Assembly (NCBI RefSeq): GCF_034190915.1
Contig: NW_026947496.1
Span: 26,010,001-26,074,000, forward strand
Source of the DNA: Cavia porcellus
Lineage: Eukaryota; Chordata; Mammalia; Rodentia; Caviidae
DNA: 64,000 nucleotides
Direction: 5' to 3'
The notes under the pieces are model-generated. The model had not been told where the DNA came from. It saw only the letters and a list, made by a program, of their open reading frames with translations, and made no database searches. A program made the translations under genes and the position numbers. Shown one piece after another: positions 11,441 to 24,349 of this stretch (positions are counted from its first letter, which is position 1; each line of letters begins with the position of its first letter).

Positions 11441-14400
11441 TTATGGGAGCTAAAGTGACTTCCCAAGTGATGTCCTCTATCAACTGATTTAAATAGCTTG
11501 AAATACTGTTTTTAGAAAGGCAGAAGCTGCTTCTCAGTCCAAATGGAAAGATAATAGTGTTCATTAGGAAGGGCTAATATGAGAATTGGGGATAAAGTGT
11601 AGAGGTCAAGCCTTATATTTGTTAACATTGATTTTAAATGCAGTACCCATGTGGGCTATTATGTGTTGAATTTATTATTTTTTAGTACTGATAAAGACAA
11701 TCTTTGAGATAATTATGAAGCCAAGCTATGAAAAGGTTTTTAATTCTTCCTGCTACTCTGTGAGTGAAACCTGTATCATCATGCCTTATATTACATGTAG
11801 AGATTAATAAAACTTTTGTCAAATTTATAGTTACCACTTAAGCACTTTATTCAATATGTGTGCTGCCATGGGCATAGTTCTTTTTAACAAGTGCATTTTT
11901 TCCTGAAAAAAAATATATGTCCAGCCACAGGGTAACAAGCACATTGGGTTCATCTCCCAATGTCAGTGTTTAAATTTTGTTCACTTTCTTTGTCATTTTT
12001 CACAGAAAAGAGCAAATGAGAAAGTTAACATAGAGGAAGAAATAAAAGGAGGAAGGAAGAAAAGGATGGAAAAAAAGAATCATATGACAAATGAGAAGAG
12101 ATAATAGAGGTAAGACTCATCAATGGAGGGGTACAGATTTCGAGATTAATCATAAATCCCAATCCAAAGAGAAAACAAATCTTTAAAAGAAAATTAGGAG
12201 ACCAGACCATGTTAGAGTCTTCTCTGGGGATGCTGACCAGACGCTCTGCACTTCTGCAATCGATATGCTCATTTGCAATCAAACTAAGAAAGGCTGAAGG
12301 TCACAGCTCCCCACCCCCAGTGCCCACCCACTTTCAGCACAGCAGCTGTGGGACTGGCAGGGTAAGAGGTCTGCGGATGGATAGTGATGTCATGGTACTG
12401 ATGAAGACACTCCAAGTAACTTCCTGTGTTGTGGGTGTGACATGTTTCTATGTGGGGCTGAGGTTTAGTGGGCAGACCCAGTGGGGAGTCAGATGCAAGA
12501 GAACCATGTAAGGGAACAGTGAAAGAAGAGCTGGGGGCACCCATGCTGCAGGAGAACCCCAGGGATTGCAGATTAAAAGAGAGAGTGGTTGCTCATCAAT
12601 GTGCCAGGGGAGATCTGAGAATCCTTCAGTTGTAGGTCAATTTCTTAATGGCAGAAATACAAAAAAAAAAAAAAAAAAAGTTTGTGCTAGATTTTTGCGT
12701 TTGCCAAATAGGCCATATGTGAAATGTGTTCAAAACCCATGACTTCACTGAGATAATATGTGCTCTCTGCATTTTTCTTTGAAAAGGAAAGAATATTCAT
12801 TTTCACTAATACAGAAAAACAAGTGGTTTGAGTTTAGGATAATGATTCCTAGTTAGGAAGGACCATAAAGTGACAATTCATCTTCTAGTCCATGGTGGAT
12901 CAGTCTTATGAAAGTGAATACTCTTAGACTCTGGAGGAGGATTAGGCTGAGAAGCAGCTGACATTGGGGAGAGGGGGGTTGGAATGTGAAAGCTGGTCTC
13001 AAAGGGATTACTCCAAGTGACAGCAAACACAGTGGTTGAATTTTACATTTTTTTCTCTATTCTTATTTGCTTCTCTTATCTTTGAAAAGCACATAATGAA
13101 AAATTTAAAATATATATCAATTCTTTTGCATAGAAGCAGATGAATGAGGTGAAAATATCTGAGTAAGGTTAGTTTTGGAATATTTGCTGTGATTTTCACT
13201 AAATCTAATGCATATAGTTGTTGGCGTTATTAAAGAGTAAAATATATAAACTCTCTGGTACATAGGGAAATGTTATAAATGTTAGCACTCTTCTTCTATT
13301 TGCATTAAAAGTTTAACCTTAGTATTTTGGCTAATATTTGCCAAAGTAAATTTTCAATAACTTTCTGCTTTGGGTGTTCTGTGAAACCGTCTTTTTAAAA
13401 TAAATACTAAGTCTAATATCATACTTCGAATGAGTTCTTTCATGTGGGTTCTTTGTCCCTTTGATATTCTATAGTAAAATAATACTGATAACACATACCA
13501 CCAAAAACTTAATCACCACATAATGATTTTAAAATCAAATTCTGTACATAAATGCTGGTACCGAAAGGCAGGAAGGACATGCCACATTCACAGTGGAGCA
13601 AATTAGTGTAAGGAGCTTTCACGTAGAAGTAGCAAAGCTGAGAGACCGAGGCAGAAGTTGGAGGAGAAGATAGCTAGATGAGAGGCATGGCATTACATGG
13701 GGAACAAACAGCCACTGCCAACCCGGGGCCGAGGTACAGGGAAAAGGCCCGGGACATGGGTACCCCAAGGGTACTCACTCTTCCTTCCAGGGTCTCCCAG
13801 GAGCTCAACTCTATGAAAGGTCTACTTGGTTCACCTGCAGGTGAAGGCGAATCTAGAGGAAAAACATTATCCAATACTTAGTTGTGGGTGTGCAAAAATC
13901 AAAGTGAAAGAAAGCTCATTCCCATACTTCCTTTATCAATCTCCCACCTCTTCCAACATAAGATTAAATTTCATAATTTGATTATTTAGGTTGGGAAGAC
14001 AAGTAGGCTGGGTCGTTAACTATATCGGGACAGAAGGTCAGAGCAGTGATTCATCTTATAATTTTCAGCTTCTCCTAATGCACTGATAAAATAGCTGGGA
14101 AATGATCTAGCCAGCCTGAAATTCATTCTCAGCTGTTTAAAAGGAAGGGAGGATGATGCCAAAGTGAGATCAGATGTGAATGGGTTAAAATTTCCATCTG
14201 CTTCTTGAGAAAGGCTGAGGTAAACTCCCCAATGAACAGGTCATCTATAATTCACCTCACTTAATCCGGTCCTCATGGCATGAGAAGTTATCACCATAGG
14301 GACTCCAGTTTGGCCTTTTGACTAATAACTTTGTTGGAAGGGATCTGCTCTGCTGTGAAGAGGAGGACTCGAGGTTCCGCAAGATGAAAGCTTTCAGATA

Positions 14401-14766
14401 TTAATGAAATTGGATTCATCCCTGCTCTATTTCTGGACCTGGCCAACCTGAGGGGAAACTCAGCAATGATGCCCTCAGCGTGCTCCCAATGCTTGTTTTC
14501 CGGGAGAGGCTAAGGGATGCATGACTTCATCCATAACAAGGTAGCAAGTAGCAATTCATGTTTTTAAATGAAAGAATAATAACCAGGAAATACATAATGA
14601 GTAAGGTGACAATTTATACATTTTCATTTATAGGGGATTAACAGAAAACGATTTCTGAGTTTGGGGAGAACTAGAGGTGATAATCTCATCAATTATCAAG
14701 GCACTGTTTCTCTGTGCCTTAGGAGTCTATGCAATCATAGTCGATCAGCATCCTGCACATGAGAAT

Positions 14767-14799
14767 AGACAGACAGACAGACAAGCAGGCAGGCAGATG
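14767..14799. repeat. (GACA)n/(GGCA)n tetranucleotide repeat
   Basis: Four AGAC-type units pass into AAGC and three GGCA units, a compound tetranucleotide repeat that probably grew from one motif by point mutation and slippage. Confidence 0.85.
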
Positions 14800-15620
14800 G
14801 CATATACTGCATAGTGCATATATTGTACATAATATTCATTATGTAGGCATTATTAAGTCATGAGTTATTTCTTTAAAATTTTCTTCAGCAATCTTTGAGA
14901 TAAAGACTGTCATTTATTTTAGATATTCCTTAGAATTTTATAAAAATGCAATAATGCTATGCATCATAAAACTGAAGGAATTCTTGCCTGGAAATGTTCA
15001 GGAAAGGCTACTAAGGTGGGTGTTAGCATAAAACCAACTGGAGCACAGACAGTACAGTTAGCGGTGGGTTGCTGGGAAGGTAATTTACTTCTAGATCCCC
15101 TCACATGGAAGTGGCTTCTACACAACGCACTGGAATAATCTTCTACAGGCGTGTTACTGTTCTGTCTAACGCTCTATGAATGTTCCTCATTTCAGTTAAT
15201 ATTACACCCAAGTTGCTCACTCAGAAAGGCCCATCCTCCCTTGCTTGCTGTGGACTTTTCCATCTCACTGTGGGCTGAGCTGGACAAATGTTCGGGTGAC
15301 TAAGTAGCAGGGTTTAGCCAGGCACTCTAACTACTGATAAAGGCCCACTGAATTAACAGACTTGTGCTTTGTGTTTGGCAGGTAAAGGCTTCTGTGCCCT
15401 GGGAAGTGGAAGGACTCTGGTCAATGTTTACTTTTCATACATTTTCGTAATGTTGGTTTCTAAGTGGGTTTGTTTTCATGGAGTAAAGTTGTTGGCTGTA
15501 TTCACACAAGCATGGGCTGTAGAAAGTTTTATTTTCCTTGAAAATTACGTTTTGGCATTCTGCTGTCTTAGCTGACTCCATGTGCTTGGGTAATGTGACC
15601 AAGAATCTAAAAGGTGAATT

Positions 15621-15625
15621 ATCAC

Positions 15626-15673
<48 letters not shown>

Positions 15674-15675
15674 TA
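15621..15675. repeat. (ATC)n trinucleotide repeat
   Basis: About 17 almost perfect CAT/ATC units. On the minus strand they read as a poly-aspartate run inside an otherwise featureless frame; there is no sign that this is translated. Confidence 0.97.
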
Positions 15676-15879
15676 TTTTGGTCTGGAGAAAATTGGGTCT
15701 TTTTTAAACCATGAAATTCTGGAGCTAATTTAAGATGATCAGCGTTTATACAATGAACAGCCATTTAGCGATCACTCAGATCAAGAATGTCTCTCAGTTT
15801 TTTGCTCCCAAATATGACAACAGATTAAATTTTCCTTGTTTCTGTAACTTCATGTAAAAGTAACAGTGTACCAGTCACA

Positions 15880-16290
15880 CTTTTATGACTATTCTACACT
15901 TAGTATTTACCTATCATGTTTGCATGTAGCAGCATTTTGTTCCTTTTTCTTGGTATGTAACATTCCATGGTGAATTAGCACAACTTTTCTCCTAAGTTTT
16001 GTATATTTCCCCTGGAATTCATGTATGTCTTTCTGTTGGGAATATGCTCCTAACTGAAGTTTCTGGGTATATGTTCATCCAGATTTCTTAGCTACAGCCA
16101 AGAAGTTAACAAAATTGTAACATATTTTCTCACTCTGAGTTTGTGAGAGTGTACTTTTCTCCACATTAATTTTAATAGATGTTTAGTAATATTATTCTGC
16201 TGAACATTTAGTAATATATTATTCAGATTTTAATTTTCTTTAATGTTACATGATGTTGAGTATTATTTGGTATTTATCAATGATTTCATA
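15880..16290 (-). mobile_element. Ancient L1M fragment, antisense
   Basis: On the plus strand GCATGTAGCAGCATTTTGTT, CTTGGTATGTAACATTCCAT, then GTTGGGAATATGCTCC and TCTGGGTATATGTTCATCC, and finally ACATGATGTTGAGTATT follow the order of the complement of old L1 ORF2 3' sequence (FFIAGYIPKE-like region and downstream). Large deletions and substitutions have removed any frame. Confidence 0.62.
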
Positions 16291-19200
16291 GCTAGAAATA
16301 AATTACATTTGTTAACCACCTCTGCAGATTAGTAAAATGTCTCCATTTTTCAGCCTTCATAGACATCTGCTGGAAAAGCTGTTCTAACCGACTGACCACC
16401 CTACAGCCCCTTAGAGTTCAGGGCACAGCTGGAGAGGGTCCGTGTACAGCCAGGTACCACGGGTGACCAGTGGCCCCTGATAGATGATAAGACTGTAGTT
16501 AAAAGCTGGTTAAAGTTCACCTCTGAAATTCATACTTGCCAGAGTGAAGAGGGACTGTGATCATTTATGGGAGCCTCTTAACATGCTTAAAAATTTATCT
16601 TTCATTCCTAGACAAACCTAAGAGTGAAAATGCTGGTGCTGAGTGCTGGTAGAAAGTTTCCCATGTGAAAAAATGCTGGTCTCCCAGAATGTGTGCTAGG
16701 GTGGGCTTCAACATATTTTCCATCCGCACCAGTGCTTAGTAGTGCCAGGCCCCAGGACTCTGGAGACAACATTCAGACAGCAGGTGCATGAAGAGTAAAG
16801 GATGCTCGCAAAGCTGAAATATGCTGTGCATAAACACTTTTTTATAGTGTTACTTGTACCTGGGCTCTAACTTGAATTGTTAACTGACATTATTATCTAC
16901 TCTGTGGTGCCATATAAAGGAATTTCTCCTTACAAGTAAATTTGCTTATACCTTTAAAATTAGGAATAGTATTTTCCTTAACTTGCTTTAGTTAATGTTT
17001 GTCCAGATTTGAAAAATCAGTGAAAGCTATTATTGACAAAAGGTATTTTGATAAAACTAAATTTGTGTTTATTAAATGTTTCAGATTCCTTTTTGACTCA
17101 GTGAAAGAATAAATGCAAAGCACTAAACACATAAAAGTATTTTCACTGAACATTTAAATATAGAAATAGTTTAAATTTTGTTTCTGAATTTAGACTCGAA
17201 GCTATAATACTTATGAAACTTTTAAAAATGAAAAATATAACACCTATGATATCTCATGACCCTTAGTTTTTCTATCAGTAGTATGTTTTCGTAGGTGAAA
17301 CTATTGAATATAAAATATTTTAATGAACTACACATTTAGGTGCCAAATTCTATTTAAAAGTAATTTATATTCAGAATATAAGCCATAGCCATATTTATAA
17401 AACCTACTGAAATTAAATTTTTTTCTAATTGTTTAGTAACAAAACTTATAACCTTTAGATTACATATTGAATTTGATTTTATTTTTAGTGCTTTCAATTA
17501 TTTTCTTGATACTTGGGTATTTTACAGAGAATTAATTCTTATGTTAAAGAGTTTCATCTTCCTTGTAGGGGGCATGAATCATTATTCCTTTCATTTCATG
17601 CACAGCATTTCCCATAGTCATTTGGGTAATAATGAACAATTTAAGCATTTCTGAATATAGAAAGTCAGCACCAGTGTGCTGGTCATTTGTTAGGAGTGAG
17701 GAAAATGATCTTATAATGTTAGTGATTATGTTAATCACTTCAAAGGGATGGACCTGACTGAAATTTAGAGGAAAATGGAACAGGAGACCCCAGCAATGTT
17801 GCTAAAACATACAAATAATTTAATTTTGTATTTGTGTAGCATTAGAAACATGTTAAAGTTATATAGGATATTTTTAGTTTAAAATTTAATTTATATTACC
17901 TGTTTCTACTTCACAAAATTATCTTTTTTGAATTTTTGATATCAAGTTCTCCACTTCAAAACTTAAATAAATCATTGCCCTTAATATTACGTAGATGAGG
18001 CAGATACTTCAGTCTCTTAGTGAAAACACGAGCATCTCTAGGTCAGCTCGCTCCCATAATAGCTTTGGGAAGCCCAAAGGCTGCATAGAAATGAGCATAT
18101 TTGAAATCCTGTGGCAGACTGCTACATAATGTGTAGGTAATGACTCGCTGTAGTGAACTGAATTTTCAATTCAGGCTGCCTAACAAACGAGAAAATGAAC
18201 ATAGCTAATTTAAACAAGGTCTGGTGAAGGAAAGAATCACTTATTGCTACTCTTCTTAAAATGGATAGTGCATGTTATTTAATTATTACCACCATCGCTC
18301 TGAATTAATTAAGCAGCTACAGACTTGGTTGATATTCTGAAATATAGACAGAGATTTGGGTACAGGCCAGAGGTTGACGATCTACTTAAACTGCTAGGAA
18401 AATAAACATATTTCAAGTGGGCTCGATGAGAACAAGGCATTTGGCCTGAAAAGGGAAAAAAAGAAAATATGGACGAACAGTGATTTTTTTATCTTAATCT
18501 CTAATAAGTTTTTTCCCCTAATTTTCGAAATATTTTGTCATACAACATAAATATTTCCTCCATTAAATATCTATAGTTTCTTCCTGGGGAAAAGAACATT
18601 GGGAAAGATATTTGCCTACAAATAATCCTTAGTGCAAGTATTTATTGAAAGTATATAATATCATCTTAGAAAATATGTCCTAATTCAATTAAGAATTTAC
18701 CCCAATATTATTGCTTTGAATTTTAAACAAATGAAGCAAGCATCATTCACTAATTCAGTGATGATCAATTGCTTATGTTAATTAGTGTGATTTAGTAATT
18801 TTACAATATATACATGTATGACATACAAAACATTTTATATACCATATACAAATTATGGAATATATCATAAACATATTTTTTTCTGAAAAAATACCATTGA
18901 ACTGCCATGTAGCAGAAACTATTGACTGACTACAAATTTTTCTCTTGTCTATTTTAAGCAAAATTTCTTAATTTTAGTTAAATATGTATGCAAAAATAGG
19001 AGCTTTTTTTTTTTTTTTAAGAGCACATGGCCATCAGCAGAAGTGACAGGGTGTTCCTTGGAAGGCTATACCCTCCCTCAGTCCTCTCTGCCCTGTGCGG
19101 AAGATCTTCCAACACAAGACCACTCACCTCCAGCCAGTGTATCTGTGACAAATAAATTGCAATCTTATGAAAGCTTTTGCATTTTGGGATCTCTTGGTTA

Positions 19201-19469
19201 CATCAGTTTAGCCTCTTCATTAAATAATGCAGTCTCTCTTGACAGGTATAACACTAAAAGTGAAATTGTGTTTTTAAAATTTTTATAGCCTTCATTTTTC
19301 TTCTGGGAAAATATTAGCACATATAAATTCCTATTGCTGCATGTATATCCTACTGGTAAATTATTTTTAGAATGATGTTGAAAGCCAGCCATCCTGGTGT
19401 TATTGCAATAGCAAAGTACTTCCAAACTGCCGGTGCCCAAAATGCACGTCATCTTTCCTAGTTGTCTCT

Positions 19470-19475
<6 letters not shown>
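16291..19475. other. Unique AT-rich DNA, no gene seen
   Basis: No gene or confident repeat recognised in about 3.2 kb. A run of 15 T at 19004-19018 is the only simple repeat of note. 18240-18330 is rich in homeodomain-type TTAATTA words but shows nothing decisive. Confidence 0.5.

Positions 19476-19519
<44 letters not shown>
19476..19519. repeat. (GT)n microsatellite
   Basis: About 44 bases of uninterrupted TG, 14 bases upstream of the target duplication of the neighbouring ID element. Confidence 0.97.
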
Positions 19520-19524
<5 letters not shown>

Positions 19525-19547
19525 CTTCTTTCCACTCTGACTTATTC

Positions 19548-19654
19548 TTTTTTTTTTTTTTTTGTCTTTTTCATTTTTATCGGTACCAGGGATCGAACTC
19601 ACGACCGCCTGCTTGCAAGGCAGGTGCTTATGCCGCTGAGCTAAATCCCCAGCC
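19548..19654 (-). mobile_element. ID SINE, antisense, young copy
   Basis: The best-preserved SINE in the window. Its reverse complement starts GGCTGGGGATTTAGCTCAGC and contains a near-consensus A box. It carries the inverted half-sites CCTGCCTTGC and GCAAGCAGG, then GTGAGTTCGATCCCTGG as B box, and ends in GATAAAAATG plus an A-rich tail. Flanking sequence repeats exactly: ACTCTGACTTATTCTTT at 19534-19550 and 19657-19673, with two more C matching on the outside. The perfect duplication and low divergence point to a comparatively recent insertion. This ID type is the main evidence for a squirrel-family host. Confidence 0.93.
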
Positions 19655-19673
19655 CCACTCTGACTTATTCTTT

Positions 19674-20555
19674 ACAATCACAGCACCTCACTCATGAGAA
19701 CTATCACTAGGAAAGTCATCCTCACAGGCAGTAAGTTTTATCATGACCATGTCTGAAATCTCTCTCTAATGGACTAAAAAGACCATTAAAATGTGCTAAG
19801 GCTTAGTTTTTTTTTTTTTAAATGAAAATACAGATAGCATTTTTCTCTACAAAGACAGAGACATTTTTCCTTCTTAGCTAATCATAAACATCTTCCAAAA
19901 ATAATAACCTTAGCTAGATTCCACAAATCTATATTGTTTATCTCCCTTACTCTGTTTATATGCCTTATATGCCTCTCTCCCCCATATTAACTGATCTGAA
20001 TTATTTTAGGAAATAATGTTTTCATGACCATTTAATGTAGACTCCTAAAAAGGGAAATCAGAACTCAAAGAATTTCCAAATATGTAAAATTTTGATTGCT
20101 GTAAAAAAAAATCTTCAGACAGAGAAATTCAAAGGCAAAGTGTATGAAAAAAATGGTTTTTAAAAGAATTCATTTAATAATTTTAGATATGTAGAGTAAT
20201 AATAATTTTAGTTATAGAGTGGTAATAATTTTAGATATGTAAAACTTGTTCAGTAATGGCAAATTTCTTCTTTCTGATGTATTCCTCCAACAAACGTGAA
20301 TGATTACATAAGAAGAGGCAGAATTAGTGTCTTCCAGGTAGGGAACCAATTAATGACTATAGATCAATAATCTTAAGAAGATCAGGGAAAGTTATCTTCT
20401 ACAGTTTTATTTCTATCCTAACAGTCTACCCTTTTCTCTGGATTACTTCCATAAGATTAAACAAAATCAAAAGTTCAGCATGCACATCCATTGTCAGGTT
20501 CAGAAACAGATCCCTAGAAACAGATATCAGATTGTGGCACACGTGCTGTGCACTC

Positions 20556-20557
<2 letters not shown>
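19674..20557. other. Unique AT-rich DNA, no gene seen
   Basis: No gene recognised. The only structure is the short tandem array at 20175-20245. Confidence 0.5.
20175..20245. repeat. ~24-bp imperfect tandem array, 3 units
   Basis: Three units begin TAATAATTTTAG at 20175, 20200 and 20223, each followed by (A/T)TAT and GTAGAG-like sequence. Spacing is 25 and 23 bases. It is a local AT-rich minisatellite-like duplication. Confidence 0.8.

Positions 20558-20601
<44 letters not shown>
20558..20601. repeat. (CA)n microsatellite
   Basis: About 44 bases of uninterrupted AC/CA. Confidence 0.97.
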
Positions 20602-20604
<3 letters not shown>

Positions 20605-20672
20605 TGTTCCTAAGACTATAGGATTGTTTTTTCTTTGTCTCCTTTTAGCAATGAACATTGCCTCTTAGTATT

Positions 20673-20764
20673 CTTTTTTTTTTTTTTTTTCATTAATAGG
20701 AATCAAACTCAGGACCTTGTGCTTGCCAGGCAGGTGCAGTGCCACTGAGCTATATCTCCAGTCC
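20673..20764 (-). mobile_element. ID-related SINE, antisense
   Basis: The reverse complement reads GGACTGGAGATATAGCTCAG, then GCACCTGCCTGGCAAGCACA, then GTCCTGAGTTTGATTCC, and ends in 17 A. A and B boxes are both recognisable. It is closer to the classical rodent ID consensus than the 19.55-kb copy, so it may belong to a different subfamily. TTAGTATTCTT before the element and TTGGTATTCTT after it (20665-20675 and 20771-20781) may be a target duplication with one change. Confidence 0.85.
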
Positions 20765-21887
20765 TTCCTGTTGGTATTCTTGGCTGTCTTTTGTTCCTGT
20801 GTGACTATTTCAACTAGTAAAGAAATGCATGCATCTTCCATCTTCCTTGGGTCCCCTGAGTGCATTCCTAGTCTGTATTTCTGAGCATTCAAATGTTTCA
20901 TTTCTGCTGCCATTTCTCTGTTTATCTAAGGTGTAGTAGTCAACTTGAAAATTCCATGCTTCACCAAAATCACACACATGTGCGTGCATTGTTGCACCCC
21001 CCCCCCCGCTCCGGTACACGTTGACTTAACCTGCCTTGATTTGGGTCTCCATGTCATCTAGGTCCCGAGCGTCCTCCCTGTTTTGAATACTTCTCTGATT
21101 GCTTCTTCTACCATGGTCAAAGGGTCATGAGAGAGGAGAGGGATGAAGCGACTTCTGTGGAGGAGAGGCTCAGGAGAGGAAGAGAATGAAGCGATTTCTG
21201 TGACCTATATGATGTCAACTTCTACATTGAAGAAAATTCCAGGGAAAACCAAATCAAACAACAAGTGGGTGTTTGCTTCTGTTTTCTTTTGTAAAAATAT
21301 TAAAAACCACTTTCTGCCTTGTAAGATGAGGTCATTGAAGGGTGACTTTTTACAACCCCTAGAAGACAAAGACCAATCAAATAATTCATCAACCCTAGAC
21401 TAGGTCATAGCTGTGCAGCACCTAGGAAAAGATGAAAGGGACTCCTGTGTGGACTTAGACTTACTGTCATAGTTGACAATGAACTTCCTGAATAACAGGT
21501 GCACCATTCTTATGCAACCCCATAAGATTTTCTCCTACACTATCAGATTTTCCTTAGCACACTATCCATTAAATGCAAGAATTAATGTCTTGCAATCTAG
21601 ATCTGCCTTAGATGACTACCTGCTAATGACCAAATAATATAACCTCTATTAGCCATGTAAACCAAAAGGATTATCTAGATGATCAGATTCATCTTACTTG
21701 GAAAATAATATCCATATAGTTTACATACTCAGCATTCCTACTGTTCATTACCAAGGCATAAGACTTGGAGTTTGGTAAAAGGTGAAAGATTTATCCTATC
21801 TGAAGAGAAAGTATACACAAAGGAAATAACAACTCAAATTGGGGAAAGGAGAGATGGAAGAAAGGAAGAGAGTATGTATACATGGGT
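20765..21887. other. Unique DNA, no gene seen
   Basis: No gene or repeat family recognised. A run of ten C lies near 20998-21007, and a short duplicated motif (GAAGCGA-T-TCTGTG) occurs at about 21145 and 21188. Confidence 0.5.
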
Positions 21888-21930
21888 GTATATATATATA
21901 TATATATATATATGCATATATATGTATACA
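21888..21930. repeat. (TA)n-rich microsatellite
   Basis: TA run interrupted by GC and GTATACAC, directly beside copy A of the unidentified repeat. It is probably an expansion of the GGGTGCACATGCATG-like start seen in copy B. Confidence 0.9.
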
Positions 21931-21935
21931 CACAA

Positions 21936-22152
21936 AGATAGATAACTATACTACTAATCTCTGTAAATTCATCAATAAGAATAGTTTGTGTTTTCATCAT
22001 TTTTTTGTCCTAAATCTTGTAATCTGAACAACTACTTCAAAAATAACAATATGCAATGTATTAACTGGGGTTAATTTTCTACTTTTTAAAAAGTTCTGGA
22101 TCATTTCTATCCTTTTTGTTTTGTTTTGCTTTCAAAATAAAAGAAAAAAAGA
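21936..22152 (+). repeat. Unidentified dispersed repeat, copy A
   Basis: About 217 bases that align throughout, in the same orientation, with 41978-42196. Shared words include TAGATAACTATACTACTA, CTTGTAA-CTGAACAACTA, ATATGCA-TATTAACT, and ATCATTTCTATCCTTT. Both copies are preceded by a GGGTG(C/T)A(C/T) motif. I do not recognise the family. On the minus strand some words (AGTTAATACATTGCATAT) recall an L1 3' UTR, but that is weak. Strand is arbitrary. Confidence 0.75.
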
Positions 22153-24349
22153 CTTGATGTTTAGTATCTTAGTCCAGAGTTCAGTGTTTCTCTCTCTCTT
22201 TCTATGGTTTATAATGCATAAAATTTCAAACCAAATTTGGCTTTCTTCTCATTACTTGGTATATTTCATTTCAACCAAAAAGTGTTTAGGGATTAAAAGT
22301 TTACTATGAACCAGTCTATTGCAACTAAATTTTGACAAAAAAGAAAAGAAACAATAAATATGCTCCAAAGCAACAAGTAGCTTTTTGATTTTCTGGTGCT
22401 TTTATTTTAACATTGTCATTGCTTCCCATAGATAAGTGATTCCCACAGAGTGGTTTTTAAATGGAATTTGGAATTTGGACAATTCATAATCACTTAGGAA
22501 TTTCTGAGAACTACAGCAAGCATCACAGAGAGAAGCCTTAAGCAATTCCTTAAGCATTTAAGTTTATTTATCATCCAACTAGGTATTTATAAAGCCAATT
22601 TTCTTACGAGATTGAGAAATAACTTTTTTAATAACAGGAAAATATTATGTCTGTGCGTGTCAGCAAAGTATGGAATCCTGAAAACAATTTATTAGCTACA
22701 GAAGATTCTGATCCATCATCTGAAAAAGGGAACAAGCACCCTAGCTCCAAGAATTTACTAATAAAGGATAAAAAGCAATGCACCGATTAGAAAATTCTCT
22801 GTAATTCAGTGCACTAGATAAAAATTAAGTACTCAAAAGTTTTAGCTATTTTTCAAATTAAACTAGATTTGGACTCAGTACTAAAACATTTGAAATGGAT
22901 CCGCAATCTTTGAAAGTATTTGGATATATTTTTCTCGTAGCAAAATATGGGTCACAAAAACTAATAATATTTCTACTCTAAAATAGAAATATACTAATGC
23001 ATAAATGTAATGCTTATAACACATCAGTCTTGAGGGTATTATTTTTCGCATAATAGGAGATGACAGAAGTAGGCAACTATATTCTTCTGGTGTAAAATGG
23101 AATGGAATAGTCTTTTGCAATTACGATGCACAGACTATACTGGTCCTAGTGCAGGAAGCATAACAATTTGCATATTTTAATTTAGAGGTTAGGGACCCCT
23201 GTCAAAGTAACAGCTTGGACTGGGTCAGCAAGGAGAAATCGAGAAGAGAGAAATAATTGAAAAGGCAGTTTCCGACAAAATGAAATTTGTCTCGTTGTCA
23301 CTTAAGGTTGTCTTCCTGTCTTTCTGCAGGAGCAAGGTCAGCTTAAGAATGAAGGGAGAGTAGAATATAGTAGATCGCTAAGGACCAAAGGATAATTTTT
23401 AAAATAGCAGTGGCAATTGCAATATATATTTATGAAGCAAAGAGGAAAAGGACGCACATTCTTTCCAGTTAAGAGCCAGCAGGTGTCCTTTGAATCAAAA
23501 TATTGCAGGTGTGAATATGGCAGATCTAAAGTTTGTCCTCAAAGACAAGCAGGTTACAGAGGAGACGAAGTACTTAATGAAATAATTTCATGTGATATAT
23601 TGATATTGAAGGCTGGAAGACAGAAAGAGATTTGCAACAAAATTAAGGTACGTCTTTCTTGAAACAGGTCTCCCATTTCTTTCACTGGGGACTGATATGA
23701 GGTCTTTCCAAGAAGCATATCATGTTTTATTTCTCTTTCCAAGTCTGTGCCAAAGTATAGATGCCAGTATGAAGTTCAACATCTGTAACCACAAGAAAAT
23801 TTCACTGGAGTATAATCCAGGGCAAGTGGAATTATGAAATGTTTGTTTGGTTATGCTTTGGAAGGGTTTTAATCTCTTTAATATCATGTGTTTTTAGTTA
23901 GAATGTGCATTAGTGGGAAAAAAAAATCTAGGGCAAAGCACGGAAGGAAATTAGATCTGGTGAATATTAGTCTTAGATAGAGGCAATACAAGGTAACTAG
24001 GGCCATTACCAAGGCGTAACATATCAGCCAGACTTCAACTTTGAGCAAGAATATACATTGTGACAAATATTTGGGTAAACTAAAAAGCCTTTGCTTGAGA
24101 AAATGAAGGCAAATATTAAAAATTTCCTATTTCTGATATGATGTCATCATTAACATAAAGACAAAGACACTTACAAAAATGATATATTCTCTTACTGGTG
24201 AGCTACTTTCTGTCCAAGCATTTTTAAGGAAAATCTCAATAAAGATGGCTCACAGAATGCCAGTGGGGAGCCTCATCAAAGTGAGCAGAAGGTACCGAAA
24301 TATAACACCTCTCACCCCAGTGTGAAATCAATATAAATCACAAAGTAGA
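22153..24349. other. Unique AT-rich DNA, no gene seen
   Basis: No gene recognised. A weak hAT-Charlie-like patch is listed separately. 23420-23660 holds an 81-codon frame with no recognisable domain. Confidence 0.5.
22425..22530 (+). mobile_element. Possible hAT-Charlie fragment
   Basis: AGTGATTCCCACAGAGTGGT followed by ATTCATAATCACTTAGGAAT resembles the 5' part of MER5/MER20-type elements (CAGTGGTTCTCAAAGTGTGGT, then ATCACCTGGGAA). It is strongly diverged and could be chance. Confidence 0.3.

Larger units (their letters stand above)
11441..15879. other. Mostly unique DNA, no gene seen
   Basis: Apart from short simple repeats there is no recognised element. 12041-12115 is strongly purine-rich on the plus strand, and 12661-12679 is an isolated run of 19 A whose upstream sequence I do not recognise. 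13700-13860 is a GC-richer patch with adjacent splice-like signals (see findings). 14030-14500 is repeat-free and could hold conserved non-coding DNA, but that cannot be judged from one sequence. Confidence 0.5.

Noticed and set aside
14300..14330. GGCCTTTTGACTAA resembling the start of U2 snRNA
   Set aside because: Only about 13 of 14 bases match; the U2 5' end before it and the sequence after it do not.
15435..15764. Minus-strand frame with a long aspartate run
   Set aside because: The acidic run is only the (ATC)n microsatellite read on the complement; the flanks have no domain or codon signal.
23186..23210. GGGACCCCTGTCA as a possible MER5 terminus
   Set aside because: No partner end and no internal match.
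23403..23430. GCAGTGGCAATTGCAATAT resembling the 5' part of U4 snRNA
   Set aside because: The match is limited to GCAGTGGCA and does not continue.
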